The notes under the pieces are model-generated. The model had not been told where the DNA came from. It worked only from the letters and a program-made list of their open reading frames with translations, and searched no databases. Position numbers and translations under genes: made by a program. A stretch of DNA of 32,556 nt from Methanothermobacter sp049720995 (GTDB lineage: Archaea > Methanobacteriota > Methanobacteria > Methanobacteriales > Methanothermobacteraceae), in the NCBI RefSeq assembly GCF_049720995.1, contig NZ_JBNASF010000018.1, positions 1-32,556 of the forward strand. The letters run 5' to 3'. Shown here in pieces: positions 22,813 to 31,044 of this stretch. How positions within the stretch are numbered: the first letter of the stretch is position 1; each line of letters begins with the position of its first letter.

Positions 22813-23541
22813 TTGAGGATAACTTCCATAGGTGCAGATATATCAGATAATGATACGAGCTGCAGCAGGGAACTTATAAATGCACTGGAGGCATCTATAC
22901 CAGGCCTCCTTGATGCAGGTGCAGAGAGCGCAGCACTCACAAACATAACAGGTGACGATGTGGTTATAAGTGCATTTGTAGAGGATGAGATGCTGGAGGA
23001 CGTGAACAGGGCGATAGTTGAGATACTCAGGGACTCATCAGAAAGCCTCGGCGACCTTGAGGGGATATCAGATGAACCTGACGGTGCAGGTGAGGGTATA
23101 TCCTATGCAGAGGCACTTGTGAGGCAGGATCGTTACCCTGATGCGGTTATACTTGCATTTGACACCTATGGTGGTGAGGAATTCGTGGCTGATGTTGCAA
23201 ATTCAGCCATAAAGGCTGCTGGTGGAATGGATGGCGTTACAGATGTGAGCCAGGAGATCAGGCCAGGGGTCCGCAGGATTCCAGGTGTGGGTTATGTTTC
23301 GGATAAGACCGATGACCCGGTTGTCGTGGCGACGATAGAGGATATGGAGAGTGTCGGGGTCGTGGCAGGTGCCATGCTTGGGGCAGCCCTTGGACACAAG
23401 AACGTGTACCTTGTAAGGAGGGGCTCACCCTCACATGTGATACCGGGAAGTGTAATAGTCTCTGCCACGGCATTCCTCAACGGAAACCTCATCGACCTTT
23501 CGGTGCCATTTGAGGAGAGAACCAGGATACTCATGGTCTGA
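22813..23541 (+). CDS. conserved-looking protein of unknown function
   Basis: I do not recognise this 242-aa soluble, acidic protein. It begins MRITSIGADISDNDTSCSR, has an Asp/Glu-rich middle (about 55-95), and a glycine-rich C-terminal half: LAFDTYGGEEF, RRIPGVGYVSD, GVVAGAMLGAALGHKNVYLVRRGSPSH. The repeated Gly/Ala turns suggest an alpha/beta fold with a nucleotide- or cofactor-binding loop, but there is no standard motif. Two starts are possible: GTG 22804 or TTG 22813. GGTGAT lies immediately before the TTG at good spacing and overlaps the GTG, so TTG is preferred. It is followed by sucD after 120 bp. Confidence 0.75.
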   Translation: MRITSIGADISDNDTSCSRELINALEASIPGLLDAGAESAALTNITGDDVVISAFVEDEMLEDVNRAIVEILRDSSESLGDLEGISDEPDGAGEGISYAEALVRQDRYPDAVILAFDTYGGEEFVADVANSAIKAAGGMDGVTDVSQEIRPGVRRIPGVGYVSDKTDDPVVVATIEDMESVGVVAGAMLGAALGHKNVYLVRRGSPSHVIPGSVIVSATAFLNGNLIDLSVPFEERTRILMV

Positions 23542-23663
23542 ACCTCTGCCGGGAGGGACCGATGGTCAGGACTTGATGTATTATCCGATCCAGCGGTGGG
23601 TTAACTGATTCATTATCACCAAGTATTTTAGATTTCACCAACATAGTATTGAGGGGATTTATC

Positions 23664-24533
23664 ATGATACTGCTTGATGAGGATACCAGATGCCTGGTTC
23701 AGGGCATAACAGGTAAACAGGGATCATTCCATACAGAACAGATGCTTGAATACGGGACAGAGATAGTGGCCGGTGTGACACCGGGTAAGGGTGGCCAGGA
23801 GTTCCTTGGCATCGGCGTCTACAACTCTGTTGAGGAGGTCAGGGAGGAGATGGACGTCAACGCATCCATAATCTTCGTACCGGCACCATTTGCCAAGGAC
23901 GCTGCCTTTGAATCCATAAGGCACCTTGACCTTGTTGTTATTATAACAGAGCACATACCGGTCCATGACTCAATGCAGATAATGGAATACGCTGATAGGA
24001 TGGGTAAAACCGTTATAGGGCCCAACACCCCTGGCATAATAACTCCCGGTGTTGGTAAACTGGGTATAATGCCCACAAATATCTTCACTGAGGGTAACAT
24101 AGGCATAGTCTCAAGGAGCGGGACACTGACCTATGAATTCGCCGCCCAGCTCACAGAGGCGGGCTTCGGCCAGAGCACCTGTGTGGGGATAGGGGGAGAC
24201 CCGGTTACGGGCCTTGGATTTGTGGATGTCCTTGAGAGGTTTGAGGAAGACCCCCAGACCGACGCCGTTGTCCTCATAGGTGAAATAGGGGGAGACGCAG
24301 AGGAGAGGGCCGCAGAGTACATAGGTGACCACATGTCAAAGCCAGTATTTGCCTTCATCTCGGGTTCAACTGCACCTCCAGGTAAGAGGATGGGTCATGC
24401 AGGGGCCATCATAGAGGGCGGCGCAGGGACAGCCCAGAGTAAAAGGGAGGCCCTTGAAGCCGCGGGTGCTGTGGTTGTTGACAGGCCATCAGCCATAGTC
24501 AGGGAACTTAAGCGTATGAATGGGGTGCTCTGA
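23664..24533 (+). CDS. sucD: succinate-CoA ligase (ADP-forming) alpha subunit
   Basis: Alpha subunit of succinyl-CoA synthetase, used in the incomplete reductive TCA pathway of methanogens. It has the N-terminal CoA-binding Rossmann domain (VQGITGKQGSFHT, residues 12-24), the PNTPG segment (120-124), and the phosphorylated active-site histidine in GHAGAI (His245). 289 aa is typical. ATG 23664 lies six bases after GAGGGGA; a TTG at 23649 is also in frame but unsupported. No beta subunit gene is in the window. The stop overlaps the HMG-CoA reductase start (TGATG), indicating coupling. Confidence 0.94.
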   Translation: MILLDEDTRCLVQGITGKQGSFHTEQMLEYGTEIVAGVTPGKGGQEFLGIGVYNSVEEVREEMDVNASIIFVPAPFAKDAAFESIRHLDLVVIITEHIPVHDSMQIMEYADRMGKTVIGPNTPGIITPGVGKLGIMPTNIFTEGNIGIVSRSGTLTYEFAAQLTEAGFGQSTCVGIGGDPVTGLGFVDVLERFEEDPQTDAVVLIGEIGGDAEERAAEYIGDHMSKPVFAFISGSTAPPGKRMGHAGAIIEGGAGTAQSKREALEAAGAVVVDRPSAIVRELKRMNGVL

Positions 24534-25726
24534 TGTCACTCATGGATGACCTCCTTGAGGGTAAAATAAAGCTCTATGAAATCGAAAGGCACGTAGCCGT
24601 TGAGGAGGCTGTCAGGATAAGAAGGGAGTTCATCGAGATGGTCTCAGGGGTCAGACTTGAGCATGTATCCCACTATACAATTGACATGGATAGGGCGTCA
24701 AGAAGGAACATTGAAAACCCCATAGGCGCCGTGCAGATTCCCCTGGGGGTCGCAGGGCCACTGAAGATCCGGGGTGAACATGCAGACGGCGATTACTATG
24801 TACCCCTTGCAACCTCAGAGGGTGCCCTGGTTGCCTCAGTCAACAGGGGGTGCTCGGTGATCACAGGGGCCGGGGGCGCAGATGTCAGGATAACAGGCGA
24901 CTCTATGACAAGGGCCCCTGTAATAAGGACAGAATCCGCTGTTGAAGCTTTAAAGCTAAGAAAATGGATACAGGAGAACATCGATGCCCTCAGGGAGGAG
25001 GCGGAGTCAACAACGAGGCACGGAAAACTCATAAAGATAGACCCCATCATCGTGGCGGGACCCTACGTTTACCCCAGGTTCGTCTACACAACAGGGGATA
25101 GCATGGGGATGAACATGGTCACCATCGCCACAGAAAAGGCCCTTGAGCTTCTCACAGAGGAGACAGGCGCCCATGTGGTTGCCCTGAGTGGAAATCTCTG
25201 CACCGATAAGAAACCCGCATCCATAAACCTGGTTGAGGGGAGGGGTAAGAGCATCAGTGCGGAGGTCACAGTGCCCGGGGAGATGGTTGAGAGGGTCCTC
25301 AAGACAACACCAGGGGCTGTTGTTGAGGTTAACACCGCAAAGAACCTCCTGGGATCGGCCCTTGCAGGTAGCATGGGATTCAATGCCCACTACGCCAACA
25401 TAATAGGTGCCATATTCCTTGCAACAGGACAGGATGAGGCCCATATTGTTGAGGGTAGCCTCGGGGTTACCGTTGCAGAGGAAAAAAACGGTGACCTGTA
25501 CTTCTCCATCAACCTCCCTGATGTGCCCCTTGCAACGGTTGGGGGTGGCACGGGACTTGAGACAGCAGCTGAGTGCCTTGATATTATGGGTGTCCGGGGT
25601 TCTGGAGGGGTCCATGCGTTTGCAGAGATCGTAGGGGCAGCTGTCCTTGCAGGTGAACTCTCCCTGATGGGTGCCCTTGCAGCGGGCCACCTTGCACGTG
25701 CACACAGTGAACTGGGGAGGGGTTAG
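24533..25726 (+). CDS. hmgA: class I HMG-CoA reductase
   Basis: Reduces HMG-CoA to mevalonate with NADPH, the committed step to isoprenoid membrane lipids. Class I signatures: ENPIGAVQIPLGVAGPL, TSEGALVASVNRG (catalytic Glu), GDSMGMNM, NLCTDKKPA (catalytic Lys), GQDEAH (catalytic Asp), ATVGGGTGL and the C-terminal LARAHSELGR (catalytic His). 397 aa matches archaeal enzymes, which lack the eukaryotic membrane anchor. ATG 24533 shares its A with the sucD stop codon; GGGGTG lies five bases upstream. Confidence 0.97.
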   Translation: MSLMDDLLEGKIKLYEIERHVAVEEAVRIRREFIEMVSGVRLEHVSHYTIDMDRASRRNIENPIGAVQIPLGVAGPLKIRGEHADGDYYVPLATSEGALVASVNRGCSVITGAGGADVRITGDSMTRAPVIRTESAVEALKLRKWIQENIDALREEAESTTRHGKLIKIDPIIVAGPYVYPRFVYTTGDSMGMNMVTIATEKALELLTEETGAHVVALSGNLCTDKKPASINLVEGRGKSISAEVTVPGEMVERVLKTTPGAVVEVNTAKNLLGSALAGSMGFNAHYANIIGAIFLATGQDEAHIVEGSLGVTVAEEKNGDLYFSINLPDVPLATVGGGTGLETAAECLDIMGVRGSGGVHAFAEIVGAAVLAGELSLMGALAAGHLARAHSELGRG

Positions 25727-25761
25727 CCCCCATTGACTGAAATGGTAATGGATGATCAGAG

Positions 25762-26340
25762 ATGGATATACGTGAATTTCTTCATGAGTACATCAACATG
25801 AGCCGCTATGTGGCTCTGGGGACACTTGACGGTATACTCGCTGTGATGGGTGTTACACTCACCGCCAGTGGAGTTGCAGGTGCCGGTGGGCTGAGTGTGG
25901 ACAACCACCTCATAGCCCTAACAGGCCTCAGCGGGGGCGTGGCCCTTGCAATGTCCAATGCCTTCGGATCCTTCATAGGTGAAAGGGCAGAAGAAACAAG
26001 GACAATGCGTGAACTTGAGAGGAAGATGATGATGGATGAGGGTAAGCTGGATGACACCATCATCCACCAGCAGGCAAGGCGCCGCGTTTACATGAGCATG
26101 TTCACACACGGATTCTCAAGCTTCCTTGGATCCTTTGTACCTGTACTCCCATTTCTTGTGATAGCTGACAGGATGACAGCAACCCTTGTGACTGTTGTAA
26201 TGTGCCTCGCGGCCCTCCTGGTCCTTGGCGTGTACCTCGGGAGGGTTTCAAGGGAGAACATCTACAGGACTAGCCTTGAGGTTGTTGTGATAGGGATTCT
26301 GATAGGCCTTGTAAGCATCTTCCTCGGGGGATCCCACTGA
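25762..26340 (+). CDS. VIT1/CCC1-type membrane protein (TIGR00267-like)
   Basis: A 192-aa protein with about five membrane segments, similar to archaeal relatives of the vacuolar iron transporter family. The N-terminal TM carries RYVALGTLDGILAVMGV, the family's start motif, followed by AMSNAFGSFIGERAEE, whose acidic cytoplasmic helix (ERAEETRTMRELERK) is where metal ligands lie in VIT1. It probably transports Fe2+ or Mn2+; the substrate is inferred. ATG 25762 comes 35 bp after hmgA, with GGATGATC upstream, so cotranscription with sucD-hmgA is likely. Confidence 0.85.
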   Translation: MDIREFLHEYINMSRYVALGTLDGILAVMGVTLTASGVAGAGGLSVDNHLIALTGLSGGVALAMSNAFGSFIGERAEETRTMRELERKMMMDEGKLDDTIIHQQARRRVYMSMFTHGFSSFLGSFVPVLPFLVIADRMTATLVTVVMCLAALLVLGVYLGRVSRENIYRTSLEVVVIGILIGLVSIFLGGSH

Positions 26341-26348
26341 AAAAAAGA

Positions 26349-26394
26349 TTTTTTGATATATTGGAGTTTTTCAGGAAAAATAACAGATTTTTTT
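26349..26394 (+). terminator. multiple T-runs after the sucD-hmgA unit
   Basis: T-runs at 26349-26354, 26366-26371 and 26388-26394 follow the stop codon closely, as expected for archaeal T-tract termination. The rest of the gap to 26502 contains no gene. Confidence 0.55.
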
Positions 26395-26502
26395 CTTAGA
26401 ATGTTTTATCAGAAAAGGGCCGGCTGATCCTTCCTGGAAACTTCGTGGAATGGTTATTCAGAAAATAAAAATTAACCGAGGATCAGAACCAGGGTCTTCA
26501 AT

Positions 26503-27336
26503 TCATAAACCGTAGACCCTTTCAACGTTCTCCTGGTGTATCCTGTAGGCGTCCTCCTCACTGAAGATCCCCTTATTCAGGAATTCAGCTGTCCTCCTGG
26601 GGACGGTCCTGGGCCCGAGGACCGCGCCGGGTCTATTCCTGTCATCCAGGTAGTCGGTCTCCATGAGGAAGCCTGAACCCTTCCTGATACCCTCCCTTAT
26701 GACATCCCCCGATGCAATGAGGGATGGTGTGAGTCCATGGTTCTCATCACTTCCTGTCAGGGGACCCGAGAAGTGCTTTATAACCATGTGCTTCTTTATA
26801 CCCGCCTCAGAGGCCATCCCTGCGAATTCCCTGAACTCTTCCGGTCCAGAGGTCTCGGTGTGAAGCTGCAGGGGACATGAGGCCTCGGCTGCAAGTTCCA
26901 TGGCATAAACCATCAGCCTGTTGTGGATGGCCAGCTCCTCAGGGGGGACAGGGTAGTGGGGTCTTCCGACCTCACCTATTGCAACGGCCCTTCCCTCAAG
27001 GACCAGTGACTGGGCATATTCCAGGCCCTCCCTTATCATCTCCTCGGCCCTCTCAGGGTCGCGGCCGGCCTCAAGGAGCCTTGATAGCTCTGCAGGGTGG
27101 AGTCCAACCACAGCATATGCTTCAACCTCTGTCTCCTGGTTGATGATGTCAGCGTACTTAAGCACAGCATCCATGGTTTTACGGTAGTCTGTCCCGGCGT
27201 TTAGGGTCCAGGATGGCTTGTTGGGGATCATCATCCTCCTCCCACCGGACCTCTGAAATTTAAGGGCCACGGCTTTCGGCCCCTCTCCGTTGATGGGGTC
27301 AACGTGTATGTGGTTATCGGTGATGGGTATGTCCAA
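26503..27336 (-). CDS. TatD-related metal-dependent hydrolase
   Basis: A 277-aa TIM-barrel amidohydrolase/TatD-like protein, probably a nuclease or phosphoesterase of unknown substrate. Visible metal ligands: DNHIH (residues 7-11), GLHPAE, AIGEVG (Glu at the third strand), QLHTET, VIKHFSG, and METDYLDD (Asp ligand). The start is TTG 27336, four bases after GGTGAT, and the ribosome binding site overlaps the stop codon of the DUF116 gene (TGA at 27341-27343), so the genes are coupled. Confidence 0.88.
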   Translation of the reverse strand: MDIPITDNHIHVDPINGEGPKAVALKFQRSGGRRMMIPNKPSWTLNAGTDYRKTMDAVLKYADIINQETEVEAYAVVGLHPAELSRLLEAGRDPERAEEMIREGLEYAQSLVLEGRAVAIGEVGRPHYPVPPEELAIHNRLMVYAMELAAEASCPLQLHTETSGPEEFREFAGMASEAGIKKHMVIKHFSGPLTGSDENHGLTPSLIASGDVIREGIRKGSGFLMETDYLDDRNRPGAVLGPRTVPRRTAEFLNKGIFSEEDAYRIHQENVERVYGL

Positions 27337-27340
27337 TCTA

Positions 27341-28039
27341 TCACCGCTCCGGTGTTTTCTCGGGCACCTGGTTCATGCAGCCCCGTGGTCTTCTCATTTC
27401 ACCTTCAAGTCCCATCTTCTCGAGGACTGCCCTGAAGTCGACCTTTGTCTTAAAGCACCCGTCCCTGAGTAGGGGGACACCCTGTGGTGTGAACCTTGAG
27501 AGCTTCATCATGGCCAGGTTGAGGTCCTGGTAGCAGGCCACCCCGAGGACCGCCTTGAATCTCCGCTCCTCCATTATCTTCTTTATGAAGGTTGATCCAG
27601 GTATCACGAAGACCGTGTACCCTATGCTCTCGGCCCGCTCCTTGATCTTACCTATTATGCAGCGGTTGCATCCCGTGCAGACGAGTCCTGTCCTGTCGAG
27701 CCTTGCCTCACATCTGGGGTTCCTGAGGCAGTGGGGCAGTACGAGTGCCTTCTCATGGGGGTCTATTGACCGGAACCTCTTCTCGTTGATCTTGTTCCTC
27801 ACCTCAACCCCTATCTGGTCCACTATGCGACTGTTGAGTCCCAGTGTCTCTGAGAACTTCTTGAATGGACCGTAGAATATGTCCACTGTGATGAGAAGAA
27901 GTCTGGGGAATATCAAGCGGTCCTCATTGAGAAGTAGCCTTCCAAGGAAGAGGCTTGAGGCAAGCATCACAATGAGACCCAGACCCGCGATGAATACCAG
28001 CTGCCCGAATATCTGATAGAATTCGTTGATCATAATCAT
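27341..28039 (-). CDS. DUF116 family membrane protein with cysteine cluster
   Basis: A 232-aa protein with two N-terminal membrane segments (about 10-32 and 38-58) and a cytoplasmic Cys-rich domain: LPHCLRNPRC, then CTGCNRC, VACYQD, DGCFKTK and RGCMNQ. This is the DUF116 pattern; the function is unknown, and the Cys set could bind a metal or Fe-S cluster. ATG 28039 and ATG 28033 are both possible, with a weak GTGA upstream. It precedes the TatD-like gene by 4 bp. Confidence 0.85.
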   Translation of the reverse strand: MIMINEFYQIFGQLVFIAGLGLIVMLASSLFLGRLLLNEDRLIFPRLLLITVDIFYGPFKKFSETLGLNSRIVDQIGVEVRNKINEKRFRSIDPHEKALVLPHCLRNPRCEARLDRTGLVCTGCNRCIIGKIKERAESIGYTVFVIPGSTFIKKIMEERRFKAVLGVACYQDLNLAMMKLSRFTPQGVPLLRDGCFKTKVDFRAVLEKMGLEGEMRRPRGCMNQVPEKTPER

Positions 28040-28087
28040 TCACGTTTATGGTTTATGTGGGAGTACCTAAAAATAGTTTCCCCCACC

Positions 28088-28564
28088 TCACCACTCAAGA
28101 TTCTCCGTCCAGACCCTGATACCCGGTGGCGTGTTTGAGAGTTTAACCAGACCGTTCTCTGACACTATTTCCATCCCTGAGAGTTCACTGACCGAGCAGA
28201 GCAGGTGGTGGTCCGGGTGTGTGCCGGGGGTTATATCGCAGCTCAGTCTTATGGTATCTGAGACTGAGACCACCATCTTCAGCCTCCGGGACCCTGGATG
28301 GTTCTGGGGGAGAACAACCAGAGGGTTTTCAATCTCAAGGAGGAGGTAGGCGAGGGCCATTATACCCCTCCTTACCATTTCCCCTGAGCTGAATGCGGAT
28401 ACGACTATGAGGTCGTCGGGTTCAAGGAAGAGGGCGACCTCGTCATCCAGGGTGTTCATGAAGATGGTTCTCCTCCTGCCGGAGGGTATTATGCCAAGTG
28501 TGCCTGAATCAGACTCAACAAAGAGTATCCTGTCATCCCTCAGATTGAATTCCAGACCACTCAC
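28088..28564 (-). CDS. unknown 158-aa protein
   Basis: I do not recognise this protein. It is soluble, with beta-rich ends and a central hydrophobic helix (MVRRGIMALAYLLLEI). A glycine/arginine stretch (SGRRRTIFM) and acidic loops are visible, but no catalytic motif. The start is GTG 28564, three bases after the zinc-ribbon stop; the nearby GAGGGTGAG is close but not ideally placed, so the exact start is uncertain. Cotranscription with the upstream 44-aa gene is clear from spacing; a 48-bp gap separates it from the DUF116 gene, with AT-rich sequence that may hold a promoter. Confidence 0.7.
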   Translation of the reverse strand: MSGLEFNLRDDRILFVESDSGTLGIIPSGRRRTIFMNTLDDEVALFLEPDDLIVVSAFSSGEMVRRGIMALAYLLLEIENPLVVLPQNHPGSRRLKMVVSVSDTIRLSCDITPGTHPDHHLLCSVSELSGMEIVSENGLVKLSNTPPGIRVWTENLEW

Positions 28565-28567
28565 CCT

Positions 28568-28702
28568 CTAGTCTTCACATTCAACGTTATCTGACTGGCA
28601 TGATGGGCAGATTATCCGCCTTCCAACACCCCTGAACTCGTTTCCACAGTCAAGGCACCTACATTTACGGGTCTTCATCTTCTTGATGTCTATATCAGCC
28701 AT
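28568..28702 (-). CDS. 44-aa zinc-ribbon protein
   Basis: A very short gene (MADIDIKKMKTRK...) encoding one zinc ribbon: CRCLDC, then CPSC about 14 residues later, ending NVECED. GGAGGT lies three bases before ATG 28702, an almost ideal ribosome binding site, which supports that it is real. Such ribbons in archaea act as RNA-polymerase-, ribosome- or modification-associated factors; no specific assignment can be made. It heads the unit with the unknown 158-aa protein. Confidence 0.85.
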   Translation of the reverse strand: MADIDIKKMKTRKCRCLDCGNEFRGVGRRIICPSCQSDNVECED

Positions 28703-28757
28703 TGGACCTCCAACAGTGCACATATCTATCACCAGTTTAATTTGTCTTCAGCATCCC

Positions 28758-28861
28758 TTATCTACTTTATCCAGGGGATTCCTACACCGGACACCTATTT
28801 TAATACCATTATCTAGCTTATCCAGATTGATTCCTACATCAAAACCCCATTTTAATACCAT
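28758..28861. repeat. tandem imperfect 52-bp repeat
   Basis: Two adjacent copies (28758-28809 and 28809-28861) share TTATCTA--TTATCCAG, GATTCCTACA and a CATTTTAATACCAT-like end (CTATTTTAATACCAT in copy 1). They lie in the divergent region between the zinc-ribbon gene and the chelatase gene. Otherwise 28703-28927 holds only promoter-like AT-rich sequence. Confidence 0.7.
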
Positions 28862-28871
28862 TCCAGGTAAA

Positions 28872-28905
28872 AACTTATTATTGAGAATAAAGATAGAATT
28901 ATATG
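28872..28905 (+). promoter_or_regulatory. promoter region of the ChlI/ChlD gene
   Basis: AACTTATTATTG (28872-28882) and AATTATATGG (28897-28905) are TATA-like. The first would leave a leader of about 25 nt that includes the GGTGAG at 28919-28924; the second would give a nearly leaderless mRNA. Which is used cannot be told. Confidence 0.35.
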
Positions 28906-28927
28906 GTTATAAAGACCAGGTGAGTTA

Positions 28928-30928
28928 ATGAAGAACCTTATTTTTCCATTCACAGCTATAGTTGGACAGGAGAGGGTGAAAAAGGCCCTCATACTCAATG
29001 CAATAAACCCCCGGATAGGCGGTGTCCTCATAAAGGGTGATAAGGGTACAGGCAAGACAACCGCCGTGAGGGCCCTGGCAGACCTTCTTCCATCCCTGCG
29101 GACAGTTAAGGGCTGCCCCTTCAACTGCGACCCTGATGAACCTGAAGAGGCATGTGAGGCGTGCCGTTCAGGTGACCTGGAGGTGGAGTACCGGAAGATG
29201 CGGGTGGTTGAACTCCCCCTGGGTGCAACAGAGGACAGGGTGGTTGGATCCCTTGACATAGGAAAGGCTCTCACAGAGGGTATAAAGGCCCTTGAGCCGG
29301 GTATACTTGCAGAGGCCAACAGGAACATACTCTACGTTGACGAGATAAACCTGCTGGACGACCACCTGGTGGATGTCCTGCTTGATGCGGCGGCCTACGG
29401 TGTAAACACAGTTGAGAGGGAGGGGATATCCCTTCAGCACCCATCAAGGTTCATCCTGGTCGGAACCATGAACCCTGCTGAGGGTGAACTCCGGCCCCAG
29501 CTTTCAGACAGGATAGGCATACACATAAATGTTGGCACGGTCACCGACATCAGGCAGAGGATCCTTATAATGAAGCGGAGGGATGAATTCGAGGATGACC
29601 CTGAGGGATTCATTGAGAGGTTCGCTGATAGTCAGCTGGAACTCAGGGAGAGGATAGTGGAGGCCAGGAAGCTCCTTCCAGCTGTCACAATTGACGATGA
29701 CCTCCTTGAGCTGATAGCAAGGGTCTGTGTCGATGCAGGGGTCGATGGGCACCGATCCGATATTGCAATCGTGAGGACCTCAAAGGCAATAGCGGCCTTC
29801 AACGGCAGGAGGAGGGTCCATGAGGAGGACGTGGAGGAGGCCATAATACTCGTTCTGGGTGAAAGGATACCTGGAAGGACCTATAACCGTGAGAACACCA
29901 GGAGGGAGATGCAGAGGGCCCGTGAGGAGATGGAGCGTGAAAGAGAGTCAGAGGAGTCCGAACCGGGAAGCAACAACTCAGGCAGTGACTCAGGTGAGGG
30001 TGCAGAGGATGAAACCCCCTCAGAGGGATCACATGGGGATGGTAGCATTGGAGATTCAGGGGCCTCACCAGCGGCATCATCCATGGGGGCCCTTGCCGCT
30101 GATGTGGAGGGCAGGGAACCTGAAGCTGAGGACATGGAAGTTGATATAAAGAAGCTCCTCAGGATCCGGGGCAAGAAGAAGGAGCGCCTCTACGGTTCAA
30201 GGGTTGAGTCAAAGACCACGAAGGGAAGGTACGTGAAGAGCAGGTTCCCCAGGGGCTCAGGTGATGTTGCCGTTGACGCCACGCTGAGGGCCGCAGCCTC
30301 AAGGGGGGAGCTTAAGATAGAACCCGGCGATATAAGGGAGAAGATACGCAAGCACGGTGCAAGGGCATCGATCGTTCTGGTGGTGGATATAAGCGGATCC
30401 ATGTTCTCTGAGAAGAAGGCTGCCAGGGTCAAGGGCCTCATAGAGAGGTTCATAGAGGACGCCCAGAGGCATAGGGACAGGATAAGTGTCGTGGGGTTCC
30501 GGGGAAGGGATGCAAAGGTTATAATACCCTCAACAGCCAGGGCATCATCATTCAGGGATACGGTTGACAGCATAAAGGTTGGTGGCACAACACCAATGGC
30601 ACAGGGCATAAAGAGGGGTCTTGAGATACTCAGGGAGGAGAAGAAACACAGCGAGTACGTCCCCTTCATGGTTATCCTCAGTGACGGGATGCCAAATGTT
30701 GGGGTTGAGAGGAACCCCAAGAGGGAGGCGGTTGAGGCAGCAGCCAGGCTCAGGGAGGAGGATATACCCTCCGCTGTCATAAACTTCGAGCAGGGCTCAA
30801 GGGGTGGAAGGGACCTCAACATGGAGATAGCCCTGGCATCAGGTGGCAGCTACTATGACCTCCATGACCTCGAGGACCCATCCATCGCTGTTCCAGGGAT
30901 AATGAAGCATGAGAGGGAGATGTTCTAG
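28928..30928 (+). CDS. fused ChlI-ChlD-type Mg/Co-chelatase AAA+ and VWA protein
   Basis: AAA+ ATPase and VWA-domain protein that powers metal insertion into tetrapyrroles together with a CobN/BchH-type subunit. In methanogens the product is more likely a corrinoid than chlorophyll. Residues 1-320: Walker A GDKGTGKTT (37-45), a Cys insert (Cys62, 66, 75, 78), Walker B ILYVDEIN (133-140), and sensor regions. About 325-400: an acidic, Ser/Gly-rich linker. About 477-650: a VWA domain with MIDAS DISGSM, the GGTTP loop and LSDGMPN. 666 aa equals BchI plus BchD in one chain. ATG 28928 follows GGTGAG. The stop codon lies inside a 45-bp tandem duplication. Confidence 0.92.
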   Translation: MKNLIFPFTAIVGQERVKKALILNAINPRIGGVLIKGDKGTGKTTAVRALADLLPSLRTVKGCPFNCDPDEPEEACEACRSGDLEVEYRKMRVVELPLGATEDRVVGSLDIGKALTEGIKALEPGILAEANRNILYVDEINLLDDHLVDVLLDAAAYGVNTVEREGISLQHPSRFILVGTMNPAEGELRPQLSDRIGIHINVGTVTDIRQRILIMKRRDEFEDDPEGFIERFADSQLELRERIVEARKLLPAVTIDDDLLELIARVCVDAGVDGHRSDIAIVRTSKAIAAFNGRRRVHEEDVEEAIILVLGERIPGRTYNRENTRREMQRAREEMERERESEESEPGSNNSGSDSGEGAEDETPSEGSHGDGSIGDSGASPAASSMGALAADVEGREPEAEDMEVDIKKLLRIRGKKKERLYGSRVESKTTKGRYVKSRFPRGSGDVAVDATLRAAASRGELKIEPGDIREKIRKHGARASIVLVVDISGSMFSEKKAARVKGLIERFIEDAQRHRDRISVVGFRGRDAKVIIPSTARASSFRDTVDSIKVGGTTPMAQGIKRGLEILREEKKHSEYVPFMVILSDGMPNVGVERNPKREAVEAAARLREEDIPSAVINFEQGSRGGRDLNMEIALASGGSYYDLHDLEDPSIAVPGIMKHEREMF

Positions 30929-31002
30929 CAGAGGTCACTCCGGGATCCCACTGAGGGGCATGAGAGGGAGATGTTCTGGCAGAGGTCACTCCGGGATCCC
31001 AC
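30907..31002. repeat. 45-bp tandem duplication spanning the chelatase stop codon
   Basis: Copies at 30907-30951 and 30958-31002 (period 51) are identical at 44 of 45 positions. The only difference is A at 30927 versus G at 30978, which turns the stop TAG of the first copy into TGG in the second. Both copies contain the palindrome GGGATCCC. Confidence 0.9.
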
Positions 31003-31013
31003 CCATCCAAATT

Positions 31014-31020
31014 ATTTATA
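31014..31020 (+). promoter_or_regulatory. box A of the Tsr3 gene
   Basis: ATTTATA lies 25-31 bp upstream of the start codon at 31045, so transcription would begin at or next to the start and the mRNA would be essentially leaderless. Confidence 0.55.
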
Positions 31021-31044
31021 CGTGGACATTCCAATATCACCGTG

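Noticed and set aside
26421..26485. CTGATCCT/AGGATCAG inverted repeat about 50 bp apart
   Set aside because: Eight bases at such distance in an intergenic region are compatible with chance; no supporting structure.
30926..30928. TAG of the chelatase gene read as pyrrolysine
   Set aside because: Pyrrolysine use is known from methylamine-using methanogens, not from hydrogenotrophic Methanobacteriales, and the extension would mostly repeat the duplicated sequence.
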